Shown in pieces: positions 52,759 through 61,811 of a stretch of DNA of 64,000 bases; positions within the stretch are counted from its first letter, which is position 1, and every line of letters begins with the position of its first letter. The DNA is from Quadrisphaera setariae. Its GTDB lineage: Bacteria; Actinomycetota; Actinomycetes; Actinomycetales; Quadrisphaeraceae. The stretch spans positions 310,001 through 374,000 of the forward strand of contig NZ_VKAC01000001.1 of NCBI RefSeq assembly GCF_008041935.1, read 5' to 3'. Under the pieces are notes generated by a model that had not been told where the DNA came from, made no database searches, and saw nothing but the letters and a program-made list of their open reading frames with translations. Both the position numbers and the translations under genes were made by a program.

Positions 52759-55700
52759 GTGCACGACGACTCCCACCTCGTGGAGATGCGTGTCGAGCGC
52801 TTCGTCAGGGAGCGCCTCGTCCCCGCCCTCCACCGGCGCCGCCACCCGCTCACCGTCTCCCGCTGGGAGGCGCCGGGTGAGCCCGTGCCCTTCGCCGAGG
52901 CGTCCGCGCAGGAGTTCTCCCCGTTCGAGGTCCGCCCGACCGGCACCCCGTGGGGGCCGCCGTGGGGCACCACGTGGTTCCGCATCACCGGGCAGGTGCC
53001 GGCCGGCTTCGGCGACGACCCGCGCGTGCGCGTGGAGGTCGACGTCGACCTGGGCTACCTCGCGGTGCAGCCCGGCTTCCAGTGCGAGGCCACCGCGTAC
53101 CGCCCCGACGGGTCCGTGGTGAAGGGCCTGCACCCGCGCAACCGCTACCTCCCACTGCGACAGGTGAGTGCAGGTGAGGGGGCCGGCGCCGCCATCGACG
53201 TCCTCCTCGAGGCGTCCTCCAACCCCGACGTCTCGGGCGCCTCCGGCGGCCACGACTGGTACTTCGAGCCGACGCAGCTGGGCACGAAGGAGGGCGCCGG
53301 GACGGACCCGGTGTACCGGATGCGCGCTGTCGACGTCGTCGAGCTGGACCTCGACGTGTACGACCTCACCCGCGACGTCGCGGTGCTCCGCGGCCTGCTC
53401 GAGCAGCTGCCGCAGGCCACGAGCCGCCGCGCCAGCGTGCTGCGCGCCCTGGAGGACATGGTCGACGCCGTCGACCCCGACGACGTGTCCGGCACCGCCG
53501 CCGCCGGCCGCGCGGCGCTGGCGCCGGCGCTGGCCGCCCAGGCCGACGCGACCGCGCACCGCACCGTGGCCGTGGGCCACGCGCACATCGACTCGGCGTG
53601 GCTGTGGCCCACCCGCGAGACCGCGCGCAAGTGCACCCGCACCTTCTCCAACGTGCTCAGCCTCATGGACGAGCACGACGACTTCACCTTCGCCTGCTCC
53701 TCCGCGCAGCAGTACGCGTGGGTCAAGGAGCACCAGCCCGAGCTGTTCGAGCGCATCAAGAAGCGCGTCGCCGAGGGCCGGTTCGTGCCGGTGGGCGGCA
53801 TGTGGGTCGAGTCCGACACCAACCTGCCCGGCGGTGAGGCCCTGGCCCGCCAGTTCGTGGCCGGCAAGCGCTTCTTCTCCGAGGAGTTCGGCGTCGAGCC
53901 GAACGACGTGTGGCTGCCCGACTCCTTCGGCTACACCGCGGCCATGCCGCAGATCGCGCGCCTGGCCGGGGCCCGGTACTTCCTCACCCAGAAGCCGAGC
54001 TGGAACGAGACCAACCGCATCCCGCACCACACGTTCTGGTGGGAGGGCATCGACGGGTCCCGCGTGTACACGCACTTCCCGCCGGCGGACAACTACAACT
54101 CCGAGGTCTCCGCGGAGGACCTGGCCCGCGCCGAGCGCCAGTTCGCCGAGAAGGGCCGGGCGAACACCTCGCTGCTGCTGTTCGGCTACGGCGACGGCGG
54201 TGGCGGCCCCACCCGGGAGATGGTCGAGACCACGGCCCGCACCCGCAGCCTGGAGGGCTCCCCGCGCGTCGAGCTGGGCCACCCGCACGAGTTCTTCCGC
54301 GAGGCCGAGGCCGAGTACCCCCAGCCGCCGGTGTGGAGCGGGGAGATGTACCTCGAGTTCCACCGCGGCACCTACACCTCGCAGGCGCGCACCAAGCGCG
54401 GCAACCGCCGCAGCGAGCACCTGCTGCGCGAGGCCGAGCTGTGGGCGACCACCGCCGCGGTGCGCGCCGCGGAGACGGGCGTGGCGTACGCCTACCCGCA
54501 CGCCGAGCTGGAGCGCATCTGGCACACCGTGCTGCTGCAGCAGTTCCACGACATCCTCCCCGGCACCTCCATCGCGTGGGTGCACCGCGAGGCCGAGGCC
54601 AACTACCTGCGCATCGCGGTGGAGCTGGAGGCGCTCATCGCCGACGCGCTCGCGGTGCTGGCCGGCGACGGCGAGGAGCGGCTCGCGTTCAACGCCGCGC
54701 CCCACGCCCGTGCCGGCGCGCCCGCCCTGGGCGCCGGCCGCCGCGCCTCCGCGCCGACCGCGCACGCCGTGGTCACCGAGCGTGGCGCGCAGTGGACGGT
54801 CCTCGACAACGGCCTGGTCCGCGTGGTCGTGGACGCCGACGGCCTGCTGGCCTCGGTGCGCGACCTCACCGCCGAGGGCGGTGCGGGACGCGAGGTGCTG
54901 CCCCCGGGCACCCGCGGCGGCCTGCTGACGCTGCACCGCGACACGCCCACGCAGTGGGACGCCTGGGACGTCGACGTGCACTACCAGCGGCACACCACCG
55001 AGCTGACCGACGCCGACTCGGTCGAGCTCGTCGAGGACGGCTCGGGCCCCCGCGGCCGGGCCGCGGTCCGCGTGGTCCGCACCTTCGGCTCCTCGCGCGT
55101 GGAGCAGCTCATCACCCTGGAGGCGGACAGCCCCGTCGTCGGGGTGGAGCTGGACGTCGACTGGCACGAGAAGCAGAAGATGCTCAAGCTCGCGTTCCCC
55201 GTGGACGTCCACGCCGACCGCGCCGCCAGCGAGATCCAGTTCGGCCACGTCATGCGCGCCACGCACACCAACACCAGCTGGGACGCGGCCCGCTTCGAGA
55301 CCTGCGCGCACCGCTGGGTGCACGTGGGCGAGGCCGGCTACGGCGCCGCCGTGGTCAACGACTCCACGTACGGCTACGACGTCGGCCGCGCGACCCGCGA
55401 GGACGGCGGCACCACCACCACGGTGCGGATGTCGCTGCTGCGCGCCCCCGTCTACCCCGACCCGGACGCCGACCAGGGCGAGCACCGCCTGCGGGCCGGC
55501 CTCGTGGTGGGCGCCGGCATCGCCGACGCCGTCCGCGAGGGCTACCGCGCCAACCTCCCGGTGCGCGAGGTGGTGGGCGCAGCGAGCGCCGCGGCCGCCG
55601 CGCCGGTGGTGGGCGTGCTGCCGGTCGAGGGCCAGGAGAGCGGCCACGAGGGCGTCGTCGTCGAGGCGGTCAAGCTCGCGGAGGACCGCAGCGGTGACGT

Positions 55701-55929
55701 GGTGGTCCGCCTGTACGAGTCCCTCGGCGGGCGCGCCTCGGCGCGCGTCGTCGCCGGCTTCGCCCACGCCGGGGTCACCGAGGTGGACCTGCTGGAGCGG
55801 CCCGTGGCGGAGCCCCGCTCCCTGGTCGAGCCCGCTGCGCCGGTCGAGGCGGCGGAGGGCCAGGATGCGGACGTGCACCTGCGCCCCTTCCAGATCGTGA
55901 CCCTGCGCTTCTCCCGGAGCGCGCTGTGA
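52759..55929 (+). CDS. GH38 alpha-mannosidase
   Basis: A 1056-residue glycoside hydrolase family 38 enzyme. An N-terminal beta domain (about 230 residues) precedes the catalytic barrel: VAVGHAHIDSAWLWPTRETA with zinc ligands His276 and Asp278, the nucleophile Asp388 in VWLPDSFGYTAAMPQI, and QKPSWNETNRIPHHTFWWEG. LLLQQFHDILPGTSIAWVHR holds the third His/Asp region. The C-terminal beta-sandwich spans about 680-1056. No signal peptide, so it acts on imported mannosides in the cytosol. GTG 52759 follows AGGAAGG by eight bases. Its stop overlaps the next start (GTGA). Confidence 0.93.
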   Translation: MHDDSHLVEMRVERFVRERLVPALHRRRHPLTVSRWEAPGEPVPFAEASAQEFSPFEVRPTGTPWGPPWGTTWFRITGQVPAGFGDDPRVRVEVDVDLGYLAVQPGFQCEATAYRPDGSVVKGLHPRNRYLPLRQVSAGEGAGAAIDVLLEASSNPDVSGASGGHDWYFEPTQLGTKEGAGTDPVYRMRAVDVVELDLDVYDLTRDVAVLRGLLEQLPQATSRRASVLRALEDMVDAVDPDDVSGTAAAGRAALAPALAAQADATAHRTVAVGHAHIDSAWLWPTRETARKCTRTFSNVLSLMDEHDDFTFACSSAQQYAWVKEHQPELFERIKKRVAEGRFVPVGGMWVESDTNLPGGEALARQFVAGKRFFSEEFGVEPNDVWLPDSFGYTAAMPQIARLAGARYFLTQKPSWNETNRIPHHTFWWEGIDGSRVYTHFPPADNYNSEVSAEDLARAERQFAEKGRANTSLLLFGYGDGGGGPTREMVETTARTRSLEGSPRVELGHPHEFFREAEAEYPQPPVWSGEMYLEFHRGTYTSQARTKRGNRRSEHLLREAELWATTAAVRAAETGVAYAYPHAELERIWHTVLLQQFHDILPGTSIAWVHREAEANYLRIAVELEALIADALAVLAGDGEERLAFNAAPHARAGAPALGAGRRASAPTAHAVVTERGAQWTVLDNGLVRVVVDADGLLASVRDLTAEGGAGREVLPPGTRGGLLTLHRDTPTQWDAWDVDVHYQRHTTELTDADSVELVEDGSGPRGRAAVRVVRTFGSSRVEQLITLEADSPVVGVELDVDWHEKQKMLKLAFPVDVHADRAASEIQFGHVMRATHTNTSWDAARFETCAHRWVHVGEAGYGAAVVNDSTYGYDVGRATREDGGTTTTVRMSLLRAPVYPDPDADQGEHRLRAGLVVGAGIADAVREGYRANLPVREVVGAASAAAAAPVVGVLPVEGQESGHEGVVVEAVKLAEDRSGDVVVRLYESLGGRASARVVAGFAHAGVTEVDLLERPVAEPRSLVEPAAPVEAAEGQDADVHLRPFQIVTLRFSRSAL

Positions 55930-57251
55930 GCGCGGCGGGGACCACCCGGACGAGCGGCCAGCGGCTCCCCGGCTGGCTCGGGCAGCCCACGCACCGCGCG
56001 TGGCTGGACGAGCACTGCCGCGACCTGCTCGCGTTCGGCCAGCTGTTCCCCGCCGACGGCGGGGGAGCGGCGTGGCTGGACGAGGTCGGCGAGCCCGACC
56101 CCAGCCACGGCGTCCAGACGTGGATCACCGCCCGCATGGCGCACGTGTACTCCCTCGGCCACCTGCTGGGCGTGCCCGGCGCCGGGGCCCTGGCCGACGA
56201 GGCGCTCGCCGGCCTGTGGGACGCCGAGCGCGGCGCCGACGGCGACGCCCCCCTCCGGGACCGCGCGAACGGCGGCTGGTTCAGCAAGCTCGACGCGTCC
56301 GGCACCCCGGCCGAGGGCAAGGCCTGCTACGACCACGCCTTCGTGGTCCTGGCCTCCTCCACGGCCACGGCGGCGGGCCGCGCCGGCGCCCAGGAGCTGT
56401 TCCGCGAGGCGCTGGCAGTCTACGAGGAGCGCTTCTGGGACGAGGCCGCGGGCATGCCCGTCGACACCTGGGACACGTCCTTCTCGTCCCTGGACGACTA
56501 CCGCGGCATCAACGGCGCCATGCACTCCGTGGAGGCGTCGCTGGCCGCTTCCGACGTGCTGGCCGACGTCCTCGGGGACGACGAGGGCTCGGCGCGCTGG
56601 CGCCGGCGCGCGCTGACGATCCTCGCGAAGGTCGCCGCGTGGTCCCGCGACAACGGCTGGCGCGTGCCGGAGCACTTCGACAGCTCCTGGTCGGTGCAGC
56701 TGGAGTACAACGCGGACAAGAAGGCCGACCCCTTCAAGCCGTACGGCGCGACCATCGGGCACGGCCTGGAGTGGTCCCGCCTGCTGCTCCACGGCGACGC
56801 CACCGCCCGCGCCGCCGGCGAGGAGCCGCCCGCGGGCCTGGTCGACGCTGCGGTGGCGCTGTTCGCCCGCGCGGTGGAGGACGGCTGGGACGTCGACGGG
56901 CTGCCCGGCTTCGTCTACACCACCGACTGGTCTGGGGCCCCCGTGGTGCGCGACCGCATGCACTGGGTGCCCGCCGAGGCGACCGCGGCGGCCGCTGCCC
57001 TGGTGCTCGCCACGGGCGAGCAGCCCTACGCCGACCAGTACGCGCTGTGGTGGGACCACATCGCCGACGTCGTCCTCGACCACGAGGACGGCTCCTGGCA
57101 CCACCAGCTCGACGAGCGCAACCGCCCCAGCGGCACGGTGTGGCCGGGCAAGGCGGACCTGTACCACGCCGTCGGCGCCACCCTGGTGCCGCGGCTGCCG
57201 CTGGCGCCCTCGCAGGCCACGGCGGTGCGGCAGGGCCTGCTGCGCGGCTGA
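55926..57251 (+). CDS. AGE-family epimerase/isomerase, mannose isomerase-like
   Basis: A 441-residue (alpha/alpha)6-barrel of the N-acylglucosamine 2-epimerase family, YihS/mannose isomerase branch. HGVQTWITARMAHVYSLGHL, NGGWFSKLD, CYDHAFVVLASSTA, GINGAMHSVEASLAAS, GHGLEWSRLLLHG and HWVPAEATAAAAALV carry the catalytic His residues and Arg. It probably converts mannose to fructose. It is co-translated with the GH38 gene, giving a short path from mannoside to central metabolism. A hairpin follows. Confidence 0.87.
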   Translation: MSAAGTTRTSGQRLPGWLGQPTHRAWLDEHCRDLLAFGQLFPADGGGAAWLDEVGEPDPSHGVQTWITARMAHVYSLGHLLGVPGAGALADEALAGLWDAERGADGDAPLRDRANGGWFSKLDASGTPAEGKACYDHAFVVLASSTATAAGRAGAQELFREALAVYEERFWDEAAGMPVDTWDTSFSSLDDYRGINGAMHSVEASLAASDVLADVLGDDEGSARWRRRALTILAKVAAWSRDNGWRVPEHFDSSWSVQLEYNADKKADPFKPYGATIGHGLEWSRLLLHGDATARAAGEEPPAGLVDAAVALFARAVEDGWDVDGLPGFVYTTDWSGAPVVRDRMHWVPAEATAAAAALVLATGEQPYADQYALWWDHIADVVLDHEDGSWHHQLDERNRPSGTVWPGKADLYHAVGATLVPRLPLAPSQATAVRQGLLRG

Positions 57252-57259
57252 CCCGTCGT

Positions 57260-57308
57260 GGGCACCCGGACGGGGGACCGACCAGCTCGGTCCCCCGTCC
57301 GAGTGCCC
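57260..57308 (+). terminator. 22-bp hairpin ending the mannoside operon
   Basis: Arms 57260-57281 and 57287-57308 pair with one mismatch around a five-base loop, nine bases past the AGE stop. Confidence 0.8.
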
Positions 57309-57360
57309 CGGAGCCGCGGCGAGCGCTCAAGCCCTTCCGCCAGCGACCGATCTAGCGGTC

Positions 57361-59463
57361 GTGGACCCGGTGCTGCATCCCCGCACGACCGCCTCGCGCG
57401 GTCCGCGCGGTGCCCGCGCGTGGCGCTCCAGCAGCCCCGCCCTCTCCGGACGCGTCTGGGACCAGCGCCACCGCACGGTCACGGGCGGGCTCGCGCTCCT
57501 GGTGCTGGCCCTGGCCGCGTGGCCCGCGGCGGGCCTGCCGGTCTCCGACGCCTTCGCGCCGCGGGCCCACCTGGTGGCGCTGGGGCTGCTCTGCGCCTGT
57601 CTGCTCGTCGCGGTGCTCCGCTGGCGCGCCCTGTCGGAGCCCGTGGCGCGCGGCGTCCGCTCGGTGGCCGCCTCGGTCGGGTGCTTCGGCGCGGCCTGCC
57701 TGGCGACGGCGGTGACCGGCGGCTCCTCGGAGGCGCACTTCCTCTTCTTCATCCTCGTGCCGCTGGTGGCCCTGTACGAGACCGTGCTGCCGTTCGCGGT
57801 GGCCGTCGCGCTCGTCGTCGTCGAGCACGGGGTCGTGGGGACGCTGCACCCCGAGGCCGTCTTCGGCCACCACCACACCGCGCACGACGTCTGGTCTGCG
57901 GCGGCCTTGCACGGAGGGCTGTTCGCCCTCGGCTGCGCGGGGTCGTTGATGGCGTGGGGCGGCGCCCGCGCGGCGCGGCGCAGGGCCAGCGCCGTCGTCG
58001 CCGAGCTCAGCCACCGCGCCTGCCACGACGAGCTCACCGGGCTGCCCAACCGCTCGGGCCTGGCGCAGGCACTGGAGAGGGCGCTCACCGAGGACGCCCG
58101 GGAGCTGGCCGTGGTGGTGGTGGACCTGGACCGCTTCAAGGAGATCAACGACACCCTCGGCCACGACGTCGGTGACCAGCTGCTGCAGGGCGTCTCGCGG
58201 ATCGGGCTCGACGTCGTCGGTGACCGGGGCCTGCTCGCCCGCCTCGGCGGCGACGAGTTCGCGCTCGTGCTGCCGGGCACCGGCGGGGAGGCGGCGCGCG
58301 CCGTCGCCGAGCAGCTCCGCGAGCAGGTGCGTGAGCGGGCGACCGCCGCCGGGATCGCCCTGGACCTCGACCTGTCGGCGGGGGTCGCGGTGCACCCCGC
58401 CCGGACCGCCGGAGGGCTGCCCTCCCGTGAGGACCCGCGAGCGACCAGCCGGGAGCTGCTCCGCCACGCCGACATCGCCATGTACGCCGCCAAGCGGGCC
58501 GGCGGCGGAGCCGTCACCTACGACGCCTCCGTCCACGACCACCACAGCGCCCTGCGCCTCGAGCTCGCCCGCGAGCTGCGCACCGCTGTGGCCCAGCGCG
58601 AGCAGCTCGTGCTGCACTACCAGCCGCAGGTGAGCCTCAGCAGCGGCCGCGACGACGGCCGCGACCCTTCTCGCGCCGTGCTGACGGGGGTGGAGGCGCT
58701 GGTGCGCTGGCAGCACCCGACCCACGGGTTCCTCCCGCCGTGCGAGTTCCTGCCGCTGCTGGAGCAGACCGACCTGGCGCACCCGTTCACCGCGCTGGTC
58801 ATCGACACGGCCCTCGACCAGGCCCAGCGCTGGCACCTCGCCGGCTACGAGGTCCCGGTGGCGGTGAACGCGTCAGCCCAGTGCTTCACCCACCCCGGCT
58901 TCGTCGAGCAGGTCGCCCGGGCGCTGCACCGCAGAGCGCTGCCGGCGCGGCTCCTGCGGGTGGAGATCACCGAGGAGGCGCTCGTCGTGGACCCCGGGCG
59001 GGCCGCGACCGTCATCTCCGACCTCCGCGGCCTGGGCGTCTCGACGTCCATCGACGACTTCGGCACGGGCTACTCCTCGCTGTCGTACCTGCGCCGCCTG
59101 CCGGTGGACGAGCTCAAGCTCGACCGCTCCTTCGTGACCGGGCTCGGCGCGGACGGGCCGGGTGTCCCAGGAGCCCCGGCGGGGGAGCCCCGGGGTGACG
59201 AGGTGCTCGTCGCCTCCGTCGTGGACCTCGCACACCGCCTGGGCCTGCACGTCGTGGCCGAGGGCGTGGAGGACCCGCGGGAGGTGCGCGTGCTGCGGTC
59301 CCTGGGCTGCGACACCGCCCAGGGCTACCTGTACGGCAGGCCGGCACCCGCGGAGCAGCTGTCACCCGAGCTGCTGGAGACCACCCGCCCCAGCTGGCGG
59401 TGGGTGCCGGCTCAGCGGGTCGCCGGGCCCGCCTCGGCGGGCCGGGGCTCGTCCTCGGGGTAG
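57361..59463 (+). CDS. Membrane GGDEF-EAL bifunctional c-di-GMP protein
   Basis: 700 residues. The first 215 hold about five to six helices, with SSEAHFLFFILVPLVALYET between them, a membrane sensor common in actinobacterial GGDEF proteins. The GGDEF domain is about 218-390: HDELTGLPNRSG, DLDRFKEINDTLGHDVGD, and an intact LGGDEF. The EAL domain is about 410-660: GVEALVRWQHP (intact EAL), NASAQC, EITEEALV, SIDDFGTGYSSLSYLRRLPV then DELKLDRSFV, VAEGVED and GYLYGRP. Both active sites look complete, so it may make and break c-di-GMP. GTG 57361. The last 52 bases overlap the convergent SpoIIE-phosphatase gene. Confidence 0.9.
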   Translation: MDPVLHPRTTASRGPRGARAWRSSSPALSGRVWDQRHRTVTGGLALLVLALAAWPAAGLPVSDAFAPRAHLVALGLLCACLLVAVLRWRALSEPVARGVRSVAASVGCFGAACLATAVTGGSSEAHFLFFILVPLVALYETVLPFAVAVALVVVEHGVVGTLHPEAVFGHHHTAHDVWSAAALHGGLFALGCAGSLMAWGGARAARRRASAVVAELSHRACHDELTGLPNRSGLAQALERALTEDARELAVVVVDLDRFKEINDTLGHDVGDQLLQGVSRIGLDVVGDRGLLARLGGDEFALVLPGTGGEAARAVAEQLREQVRERATAAGIALDLDLSAGVAVHPARTAGGLPSREDPRATSRELLRHADIAMYAAKRAGGGAVTYDASVHDHHSALRLELARELRTAVAQREQLVLHYQPQVSLSSGRDDGRDPSRAVLTGVEALVRWQHPTHGFLPPCEFLPLLEQTDLAHPFTALVIDTALDQAQRWHLAGYEVPVAVNASAQCFTHPGFVEQVARALHRRALPARLLRVEITEEALVVDPGRAATVISDLRGLGVSTSIDDFGTGYSSLSYLRRLPVDELKLDRSFVTGLGADGPGVPGAPAGEPRGDEVLVASVVDLAHRLGLHVVAEGVEDPREVRVLRSLGCDTAQGYLYGRPAPAEQLSPELLETTRPSWRWVPAQRVAGPASAGRGSSSG

Positions 59464-61709
59464 GCGCGCAGCGCCACGATGGCGACGTCGTCCTCCACCC
59501 GGTCTCCCACCTGGCGGAGCAGCTCGTCGCAGATCTCCTCGACCGTGCGCTCGTGCAGCCCCTCGACGGTGCTCGCCAGCCACGCCAGGCCCTGCTCGAG
59601 GGGAGCGCCGCGCCGCTCCACCAGGCCGTCGCTGAAGAGCAGCAGCGTGGAGCCCGGCTCCAGCGGCACCTCGTGCGCGGTCCGCGGGACCTCGGGCAGC
59701 AGCCCGATGAGCAGGTCGGGGTCGTGCTCGAGGTAGCGGGCGCGGCCGTCCGGGCCGACCAGCAGCGGCGGCGGGTGCCCGGCGTTGGACCAGCGCAGGA
59801 GGCGCTCACCCCTCAGGCGCATCTCGGGCGTCTGCACCACCTTGACCAGCACCACCGTGGCCATGGCGCCGACGTCCAGGTCGCGCACGGCGGCGTCGAG
59901 GCTGGCGAGCACGTGCGCCGGCTCCGCACCGCTGACGTGCGCGATGCCGCGCAGCAGGTTGCGCATCTGGCCCATCGCCGCTGCCGCTTCGCGGTCGTGG
60001 CCGGTGACGTCCCCGACGACGATGCTCGTGGCGCCGTCTCCCACCACGAAGGCGTCGTACCAGTCGCCGCCCACCTGGGCCTCGGTGGCGGCGGGCAGGT
60101 AGCGGACGGCCAGGTGCAGGTGGTCGGGCTCGGGCGGCCGCGTGAGCAGGCTCCGCTGCAGCGTCTCGGAGAAGCGGCGGACCGCGGCGTTGGCGGCGCG
60201 CTCGGCCTCCTGCGCGTGGATGCGGGAGAGGGCGGTGGCCGTCAGCGAGGTGAACGCGTGCAGCAGCGCCTGCTCGTCCGCGGTCCAGGTGTGCTCGACG
60301 TCGAGGGCCACCGACAGGGAGCCGACCACGGCACCGGCGTCGGTGAGCGGCAGGGCTGCCGAGGCGTGCGTGCCCGCCGCCTCGTAGAGCGCACCCGTGA
60401 TCTCCTCGCGCCCCGGGAAGAGGGCCAGGGCGGCGGCGCGGTCGGGCAGGAAGTGCGCGCGGCCGGTGCTGGCGGCGTCGACCATGGGCAGCGGGAACCC
60501 GGCGGGGAGCTGGGAGACCTCGGAGCGGACGGTCTCGGCGAAGAAGCTGGTGGTGAGGGCGCGCAGGCCACCCTCCTCGTCCGCCCCGGCGCTGAGGCAC
60601 AGGACCGCTCCGCGGGCTCCGAGCAGGCTGACGCCGCCGCCGGTGACGACGGCGAGGACCTCCTCCTCGTCCTCGGCCAGCTCGAGGGACTGGGCCAGCG
60701 CCACGAGCGCCGTCTGCTGCGCCGCCGACCGCTGCGCCGCGCGCAGCGCCCGGAGCTCGGCCGCGCGGGCCCAGATCCGCCGCAGCGCCTGCGAGGTCAG
60801 CGCGCCGAAGGTGGTGAGGACCTGCTGGTCCGGCTCGCGCCACGGCTGGGGCCCGGAGAAGCCCACCGACAGCGCCCCGAACACGCCGGCGTCGGACTCC
60901 AGCGGCACGCAGCCGACGGCGTCGGTGCCGGAGGCCTCCCAGACCGCCGCGCCGGCGGTGAAGCGCTGCGGTGCCTGGGCGCGGGCCGGGACGAACCAGC
61001 TGCGGCCGCTGACGGCGGAGTCGACGGCGGGCAGCGGGGTGTCGGCGGCCAGCTCGGCCACGGAGGCGCTGAAGCCGCTGTCGTAGGAGGCGGTGAGCGT
61101 GCGCAGCGCCCGCGGACCGCTCTGCCCGGTCTGCAGCACCAGCGCTGCCGTCGAGGCGCCGAAGACGCTGGTGGCGGCCTGGTTGACCACGTCCAGCACC
61201 GCCTGCTCGGACTCGGCGTCCCCCAGGGCCCGGGCCACCTCGACCAGGCGGCTCAGCCGCTCGGCGTCTTGGGCGGCCTGGCGCTGGGAGCGGCGCAGCT
61301 CCGTGACGTCGGCGTTGGTGCCGACCATCCGCACGGCGGCGCCCCTGGCGTCGACCAGCACCTGCCCGCGGGCGTAGACCACCCGCTCGCTCCCGTCGGG
61401 CTGCAGGGTGCGGAACTCGACCTCGAGCGTGCCGCGCTCGTCGATGGCGCGTTCCAGCACCTCGGCCACGGCGACCTGGTCGTCGGGGTGGATGGTGCGG
61501 TTGATGTCGCCCACCAGACCGGTCAGCGGCATGTGGGTCTGGCCGTACATGGCGCGGCTGCGGGAGTCCCACCCGAGCGCGTCCGTGGTGAGGTCCCAGT
61601 CCCACAGGCCCAGCTGAGCGGCTTCGGTGGCGACCACCAGGCGGGCGCGGTCCAGCTCGTGGGCGGCGGCGACGTCCGGCGCCTGCGCCTGGGTCGCTGA
61701 GCCGTCCAT
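59412..61709 (-). CDS. PAS-GAF-GAF-SpoIIE (PP2C) phosphatase
   Basis: A 765-residue soluble signalling protein: PAS domain (about 25-130, GLWDWDLTTDALGWDSRSRA ... EVEFRTLQPDGSERVVYARG), GAF domain 1 (about 150-310), GAF domain 2 (about 335-500), and a PP2C/SpoIIE phosphatase (about 530-765). The last has VGGDWYDAFVVGDGATSIVV, GDVTGHDREAAAAMGQMRNL, SNAGHPPPLLVGPDG and LLLFSDGLVERRG, with the metal Asp residues intact. Such RsbU/P-like proteins dephosphorylate anti-sigma antagonists; no partner is nearby. ATG 61709 lies six bases after CATACT (61716-61721, complement), leaderless type. The frame stays open upstream but is not supported. Confidence 0.88.
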   Translation of the reverse strand: MDGSATQAQAPDVAAAHELDRARLVVATEAAQLGLWDWDLTTDALGWDSRSRAMYGQTHMPLTGLVGDINRTIHPDDQVAVAEVLERAIDERGTLEVEFRTLQPDGSERVVYARGQVLVDARGAAVRMVGTNADVTELRRSQRQAAQDAERLSRLVEVARALGDAESEQAVLDVVNQAATSVFGASTAALVLQTGQSGPRALRTLTASYDSGFSASVAELAADTPLPAVDSAVSGRSWFVPARAQAPQRFTAGAAVWEASGTDAVGCVPLESDAGVFGALSVGFSGPQPWREPDQQVLTTFGALTSQALRRIWARAAELRALRAAQRSAAQQTALVALAQSLELAEDEEEVLAVVTGGGVSLLGARGAVLCLSAGADEEGGLRALTTSFFAETVRSEVSQLPAGFPLPMVDAASTGRAHFLPDRAAALALFPGREEITGALYEAAGTHASAALPLTDAGAVVGSLSVALDVEHTWTADEQALLHAFTSLTATALSRIHAQEAERAANAAVRRFSETLQRSLLTRPPEPDHLHLAVRYLPAATEAQVGGDWYDAFVVGDGATSIVVGDVTGHDREAAAAMGQMRNLLRGIAHVSGAEPAHVLASLDAAVRDLDVGAMATVVLVKVVQTPEMRLRGERLLRWSNAGHPPPLLVGPDGRARYLEHDPDLLIGLLPEVPRTAHEVPLEPGSTLLLFSDGLVERRGAPLEQGLAWLASTVEGLHERTVEEICDELLRQVGDRVEDDVAIVALRAYPEDEPRPAEAGPATR

Positions 61710-61811
61710 CCCGCGAGTATGGGTGATCGCGGGCCCCAGGGCCTTCGCACAGCCGCGACAGCGCCCGCGCGGCCCTGGCCGAGACATCGTCCGAGGCCCC
61801 ACACTCCGGGG

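Noticed and set aside
52537-55878. Open frame of 1113 codons opposite the mannosidase
   Set aside because: Its composition is dominated by Val/His/Gly/Arg without motifs, while the plus strand carries all GH38 signatures.
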